Below, in pieces: positions 58,402-64,000 of a DNA stretch of 64,000 nt (position 1 is the first letter of the stretch; every line of letters starts with the position of its first letter). Below the pieces are notes generated by a model, which did not search any database, was not told the origin of the DNA, and was given only the letters and a program-made list of their open reading frames with translations. Origin of the DNA: Carya illinoinensis (taxonomy: Eukaryota; Streptophyta; Magnoliopsida; Fagales; Juglandaceae). The stretch is from contig NC_056757.1 of the NCBI RefSeq assembly GCF_018687715.1, positions 9,852,501 to 9,916,500 on the forward strand, read 5' to 3'. The position numbers and the translations under genes are program-made.

Positions 58402-60620
58402 GTTGTTTTTTATTTTTCGATGACTACATATGGTGTTGCCATGTGATATGGATTAAATTGAATTGCTCCTTAGATTTTGTGATTTTTTCCGAAGCACTAA
58501 AGTGCATTTCGAGAAGCATGACCATATGAGTTTGCTCTTTAGATATGGAATTTAGGTCATTTTCCACATAAAAATTGAATGGATTTTTGGTAAGATTCTT
58601 TTGCAGCTTTTTTTCGATGGTTGGATATCTTCTTGTGTATGATGAGTGATTAGTCTCTTGAGTATTTTTTCTAAGTTAGAGAGGTCTATTTGGAAAGCTT
58701 CGTGGACTTTGGTGGACTACTCAGAGATATTGCAGCATCAGTTTTGCAATTCAAAGATAAATCAATCACTGTAGGGCCATGGCTTTGTATGTACAGTGGG
58801 CTTAAGGAGTGGTGACTGCTTGACTATAATTGAAGTGATGATGGGTCTGATTGCTTAGGTAGGGTTCTTGAATGGCTAGACCTGGGTAGGTGGATATGGG
58901 CTCGCTTGTATCAGTTGAGAAAGTCTTTTTATTGTATTTTGCTTGTTGTGCTTTGTAGCCTACCACTGCAACTTGCAGCTACTTCCATTAGGAGCACCAG
59001 ACAACCTTGTTTCGTAAAAGAGTGAAATGAAATTCTTTGTTGCACTAAATCAGTTGAAGATTGGTATGAATAATGAGACGTCATTGGAGTGGTCTGAGAG
59101 CTTGGATTGACTGATAGGAAGGAATTCATAGGGAAGATATTAAAGTCTGCTCTAATTGGGATTGAAGGGTTTGTAGCCTACCACTACAACTTGCAACTAT
59201 TTTCATTGGGAGCGCCAGACAGCCTTGTTTCATAAAGAGTGAAATGAAATTCTTTGTTGCACTAAATCAGTTAGAGATTGGTATGAATAATTACTCCATT
59301 GGAGTGGTCTGAGAGCTTGGATTGACTGATAGGAAGGAATTCACAGGGAAGATATTAAAGTCTACTCTAACTGGGATTGAAGGGTTAGGTCGTAAGAAAT
59401 TAATTCCTACTGGAGATTGCTTAACAGTATCTTGCCACCATGGAACGGTTGGAAGCTCGTTGGTTTTGCTGAGATGTGTTGGACACCCAAGTGATGTGCC
59501 GATGCTGATCTTGGGAAGACTTCACAAATAAGAGCCAATCTTGGAGATTGCTAACGCCGACGCCAATATTTTCACAGGTGAGGGCCAACGTTTTTTCCCC
59601 TTCCTCATGAGTTTTTGCCCCTATTTTGTTTCTTTCCTTTTACACTTTGAGAGAATTTTCCTGAATGTTGGTCTTGTGCCTGCAATTCAGTCAATACAAG
59701 GGTCAAGGTGATCTAAGAGCTTGGATTTTGAGATGGGTTGTCAATCTAGTTTGAATTTGGCTATGTGATTGGTTAGGATTTCTATGGGGGCTAATTTATT
59801 ATTAAGTAAGGGTTATCTACTCATAACCATGAGCCGAATCACAAGTGGCTAGGGATAATTTTTAGGAGAGTGTAGAAAATCTGTGAGTGGCCTAGTCTCA
59901 CACATGCATAGTAGAAATCAGACAATCTATCATACTTAAAGGAAACCTATGTGTCTATGTTATTATCTCTAGGAAGGCAGAAGCCTTGTTTTATTGGTTT
60001 TGTAATGTCAATTTCTACTTTTATTCTCATCAATTTTCTGCATGCTATTCCAAATTGAGGGTCTTCTTCCACTTCTAATAGGTTGTCCAGAGCCTTTCCA
60101 AAGTTTGTTGCATTGTCAAAAGTCATGTGATCCACTGTAAGTTCATGTATTTACATGTAGAAAGCTTAATGGTTCAATCTTATCTCTTGCCATGTAGATC
60201 CTAGAGGACACAAGTAGAGAATGAGCAGATGCCCTTTGAAGTTCCATGGAGCTTGGTTAAGGACCCTGTGTTTATCTTGAGCTGACTGGAAATTGAAAAG
60301 AAAGAGGTTTGCTTATAAGTCTTCTATGAGGGGTTTCTATATAAAACTCCATGTTGCTTTGATGCTTGATGCTTGCATGTATTGCAAATTTATTCAATGG
60401 ACGAGTAGCTACAAGTCATCCAACCAGTGCAAGCTCAGTAGTTTTTTCATCTACTTTAATAATTGGTACTAAGTTGAGTTCTTTCCAGGAAAGAGCTTCT
60501 ATTTGTTGGATCAGTGAGTCTATTTTCATAAATTGCAATTCTATTTATGAAGATATTTGTTTGTATTTCGTTTAGGAAAGGGTTGAATACTCCATGAAGG
60601 AGTGGAAAGTCACTGGAGGG
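58402..60620 (-). pseudogene. LINE ORF1 relic with DUF4283-type domain and zinc knuckle
   Basis: On the minus strand, 60135-59947 encodes MTFDNATNFGKALDNLLEVE, then GIACRKLMRIKVEIDITKPI, a pattern typical of plant retroelement proteins with a DUF4283 domain. Upstream pieces such as ANLFSFQFPVSSR (about 60310) fit the domain start, and downstream DFYYACVRLGHSQ (about 59890) is a decayed CCHC knuckle in which at least one Cys is lost. Many stops are present. The stretch 58402-59850 would be the ORF1 tail; it is hard to read and contains a tandem duplication. Confidence 0.6.
58953..59385. repeat. Tandem duplication, 218-bp unit, two copies
   Basis: Copies 58953-59170 and 59171-59385 both begin TTGTAGCCTACCACT and contain GAAATTCTTTGTTGCACTAA and GATTGACTGATAGGAAGG. 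They differ by scattered substitutions and small indels. Confidence 0.9.
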
Positions 60621-60803
60621 TGAAAAGAGACTCTAGAAAGAGAGTAGAAACATCATAGATTTTGTAGTACTTGCCATTTTGATTAATTTTACAGTTTAGC
60701 CACAAAAGCAATGCTACTTTTTATATTTTATTGGTATCGGGTGTTTGAGAACATCGTTTAGATTAATATTGGTGGTACACACTCTTACACAATGAATGTT
60801 TTG

Positions 60804-61074
60804 CAAACGTTTCAAATAATTCAAAGAGAAATTTTCTGAATAATGACCTAATAAAATAAGAGTAATAATATATACAAACCTTAAATGCACAAATCTCACG
60901 CAAATCCTTTATAGAAAAGTATACTGCCCTCCCCCCCCCCCCCCCGGGGCAAACATTTCAAATAATTCAAAAAGAAATTTTCCGCATAATGACTTAATAA
61001 AATATACAAACCTCAAATGCACAGATCTCACGCAAATCCTTTGTAGAAAAGTATATCCCCCCTTCTCCAAACAC
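60804..61074. repeat. Tandem duplication, about 146-bp unit, two copies
   Basis: Copies start CAAACGTTTCAAATAATTC (60804) and CAAACATTTCAAATAATTC (60950) and share ATCTCACGCAAATCCTTT and AGAAAAGTATA. A run of 15 C (60931-60945) closes the first copy. Confidence 0.9.
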
Positions 61075-61301
61075 CATAAAAAAATTGTGTGAAAAGCTCA
61101 TTCTTTTTCTTAGTGGAGCCCATCTTTTTTTTTTATTATTTATAAAATACTTGCACAGGACTTTTTAAGCTTTGACCTAACATTACTCATTAATAAGAAA
61201 ATTTGTAGTGTGACAATCACTGTACATCTAGATTTTCACTTCGATAGTCACTATAGCGAATATCAAACTTCTGGTTGGGTGTACTACTTTTCTTCCTCTA
61301 A

Positions 61302-63724
61302 GAGCACTAACATTGGATTAGTCGAATGTTAGTATTTGTGTATATTTGCATCATTTGTCTTAAAAACAAAGTTTTGAAATCCGTTTCGGAGACCATTCCG
61401 GTTGAATCACTGGAACGGAAAATTTCGGTATCGGTACGTTTTGGTGTACCGTTTCGGGATTAATTATATATTATATATAAATATTTATATGTATATATAA
61501 ACTAATAATTAATAAAATAAATACATATATATGTAAGTGTGTGATATGTATATGTGTATATATATAGAAGAATTAAAGATTTATAAAATGAATATATATT
61601 GAAAACAATCACAAACTTGAGTTAAGACACAAAAATAAAGGAAAAAAATTAAAGAATAGACAGATTATTAAAAGTAACAATACCTCTAGTACACGGAAAT
61701 GGGTATTTGAATTCTAAAAGTACAATTTTATTCATTATTTTTCAACTTATTTACAAGAGAGCTTTTTTTTTTTTTTTTTTTCCCTACCGGAATTTGACCC
61801 GGAATGGAATAGATACCTATCCCATTCCGGTCACTATTTCGGCACGAAAAATTCCGGCCATTCCGACTGGAACGGAACAATTTTCAAAACATTGCTTAAA
61901 AATGCATTTATTGGATTAGCCAAATGTATAATTTTATGACTTTGAGCTACAGTGATTTCCTCTCATCAGTCATATTTGGCCTAGTATTGTTCATAGACCA
62001 AATGAATATTATACTAAAACAAATATAATCCAACTGCCCTCTCTCCTCTGTCCCTCATATTTCCCTTATATTGCTCGAGCCTCCCTCTTTTCTTCCTCGT
62101 CCTTGATTCTTATCTTCCTTCAAGTAGAGGATCTCTAGTTGTCGTCACCCCTGGTTGTCGTCGTCCCTAGTTGCTGTCATCCCAGGTATGTGTGATGAAA
62201 TACCCCCTCTTTAGGGTAACGATTTCCTATAAATTACAAATTTGGACTCCTACAAATCTCCTATAACAAATTACAACAATAATCTCCAACAAATCTCCCT
62301 GTAAATACCTCATTTTTAGGGTAATGATGTCCTTTTAAAGTGTCGGTCTGCTGGTGTTGGAGAATGACATGATAAATAGAAAATGTTTCCCTATCAGTTT
62401 GATTGTCGTGATGATGGCATCTCTAAGTATTTGCTCTATCTGATCATTATCGTAATGTTCATCAATATGCTATCAGGAAAATAAAGTTATAGTTTCTAAT
62501 GTTGTTGTGCTAATTGTTTGCTAGAGTGATTTGGTCATTCTATTTTCTGATGAAATAGATTTTAACTCGTGGTATAACCAATTGGTATGTTATCAAGAAA
62601 AGTGGAAAGCAATGTTTAATCTTCTAACACTAGCTAAGAGTATGCCATATTAAGCATATGAGTTAATCTTTATGTGAGTTGGAGTTGGTATAGGAGGGTT
62701 CTATTCTCCTTGAATAATAAATAGGGCCTCTGAAGCTCTTGATATCAGGTTTATTTAGTTGTTACCAAAATGGAAGCTAGTTGTATTTTTTCTATCTTTT
62801 TATTTATCAATGACTGAGTTTGTGAATTCACTTGGATACTGGAAAATTTTATTGCTAAAATATTTATTTTAGCATTTGTCTTGTAAATTTGTAATGCACG
62901 ACATTTTTCTCTCGATCTTTTTTATCTATTAGCAAGCATATCAACTTGGTTTTCTAAATTTGTAATGTACTTGCTCCCGTCTAACCTCTTATATTAATTG
63001 CTTTTGTATAGGAGGATTTGTCAAACTTTGATGGTTACATATTGGTATTTGTAGAATGATTAGCAAAAGATGTGGTTGTGCAAAATGTGTGAGACTGAGT
63101 GCAAAATTAAGGGTTGTCACACTATTTCCTTGTGGCTCTTTTAACTACATGTTTTAATTGGAGGTGGTTGTGTTGGGTTTTGGCATTAAATGTTCTACCA
63201 AGTGAATGAGACTTGTTGTGGATTATGCTTGTGTTCCAATGTCCTTATTCCTATTGTGGAATTGTGGGCAGTATTTTAATTGTGGAATGCTGCTGTGAAT
63301 TACTAGGCAGTGTGGAATTACTGTTGTTTTCATTGTGGAATGTTGTTGTAGAATTAGATGTTGTGGAATTAGATGTAAAATTACTTGTTGCTGTTTACTG
63401 ATTGGTGCAATTAGATATTTGTAATTTTATTGTCTCTAGTGTAGAAGAGTTGTTTTTTTTTTTTTTATTATATAGTATGTCTCTACCAATTATACATTAA
63501 TTAATAATCAAATTATAATTAACATATAATTGGTAGAATTGTAAAATATGACAAAAATAACTAGAAAAAATATTATTATTAAATTAATAATATTTTTTAT
63601 TATTTTGAATCAAAGATGGATAATTTAATATGTGAATATGTTTTGAGTAGAATAGCCAAATATAAAATCATATGATATTATGCAAATTATGACTTGGTAT
63701 TTACATAATCCAATACCAATACTC
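61302..63724. mobile_element. PIF/Harbinger-type TIR element, 2.4 kb, with nested hAT
   Basis: TAA flanks it at 61299-61301 and 63725-63727. The left end GAGCACTAACATTGGATTAG and the right end, reversed, GAGTATTGGTATTGGATTAT are related to each other and to the MITE at 45846-46414. It holds a hAT MITE (61367-61894). The rest (about 61900-63600) has no transposase and includes less AT-rich stretches, for example a pyrimidine-rich block at 62035-62190 and a region with repeated TGTGGAATT words at 63200-63375, which may be captured DNA. Confidence 0.65.
61367..61894. mobile_element. hAT-type MITE, 528 bp
   Basis: Perfect 8-bp target duplications CTTAAAAA lie at 61359-61366 and 61895-61902. The ends CAAAGTTTTGAAAT and, reversed, CAATGTTTTGAAAA are inverted repeats. 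Subterminal regions hold CCGTTTCGG, CATTCCGG and GGAACGGA words in both orientations; the core is AT-rich. Confidence 0.9.
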
Positions 63725-63727
63725 TAA

Positions 63728-64000
63728 ACGGTTGGTATTTATCTGATTCTCGACTACCAAGTCTTCATCTAATAGCTTGGTAGATTTTGTTTATGTTTTG
63801 GAAAAGTAGCGGTAGATCTTTTACAATATAATGATGCTATTCTGCCGTCTAGGATGTACCCCTGGCGTGTCTCGTAGTGTATTTGTATTTTTTTCCTCTT
63901 TTTTTCAACTACTTTGTAAACATTTAAAAAATATACAAAATTACTAGCAGACAAAAATTTTAAAAAAATAACTAATCACTTTTTTAATTATTAAAAAATT
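63728..64000. other. AT-rich window end
   Basis: No feature is seen. Confidence 0.5.

Overview
The window looks like nuclear DNA of a dicot flowering plant. It is AT-rich, holds three plant genes (two with U-rich introns), and most of the rest is plant transposable elements, many nested. The genes and the abundant short elements with GATGAGAT words are in keeping with a woody eudicot, perhaps Fagales/Juglandaceae (walnut, hickory). That placement is an inference from memory, not a search result.

Genes, all on the minus strand: (1) an intronless DELLA-type GRAS gibberellin repressor at 3213-5054; (2) a five-exon homologue of BCCIP at 21246-24505, which keeps an open frame but has lost the middle of the conserved domain; (3) a five-exon ndhL gene at 50198-51230 for a chloroplast NDH-complex subunit. 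They are not functionally linked.

Layout: 1-3.2 kb, intergenic. 3.2-5.2 kb, DELLA. 6.1-9.7 kb, a Tourist-like MITE next to a 3.3-kb solo LTR with hairpin-forming tandem repeats. 9.7-21 kb, intergenic DNA with a hAT-type element (perfect 8-bp target duplication), degenerate MITEs, two degenerate tandem-repeat arrays and retroelement debris. 21.2-24.5 kb, BCCIP with a MULE-like insertion in intron 3. 25-34 kb, a repeat nest: a minus-strand Ty3/gypsy relic split by a 1.4-kb hAT element, a Tourist MITE, another gypsy LTR carrying a poly(A) retroposon and a long hairpin. 34.5-43.6 kb, a complete but dead Ty3/gypsy chromovirus-type element with two ~2-kb LTRs, PBS, PPT and a perfect 5-bp target duplication. 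44.3-45.5 kb, a second poly(A) retroposon. 45.8-46.4 kb, a PIF/Harbinger-type MITE. 46.4-50 kb, AT-rich intergenic DNA. 50.2-51.2 kb, ndhL. 51.8-60.6 kb, a degenerate L1-type LINE on the minus strand, split by a ~2.7-kb LTR. 61.3-63.7 kb, a 2.4-kb PIF/Harbinger-type element that has itself received a hAT MITE.

The observations most worth checking are: a 98-bp GT-AG intron-like segment between gag and protease of the gypsy element, whose removal exactly joins the two frames and whose retention ends translation a few codons after gag; the in-frame internal deletion of BCCIP; and two sets of inverted-repeat structures inside gypsy-family LTRs. All boundaries were read by eye; no database search, alignment program or expression data were available.
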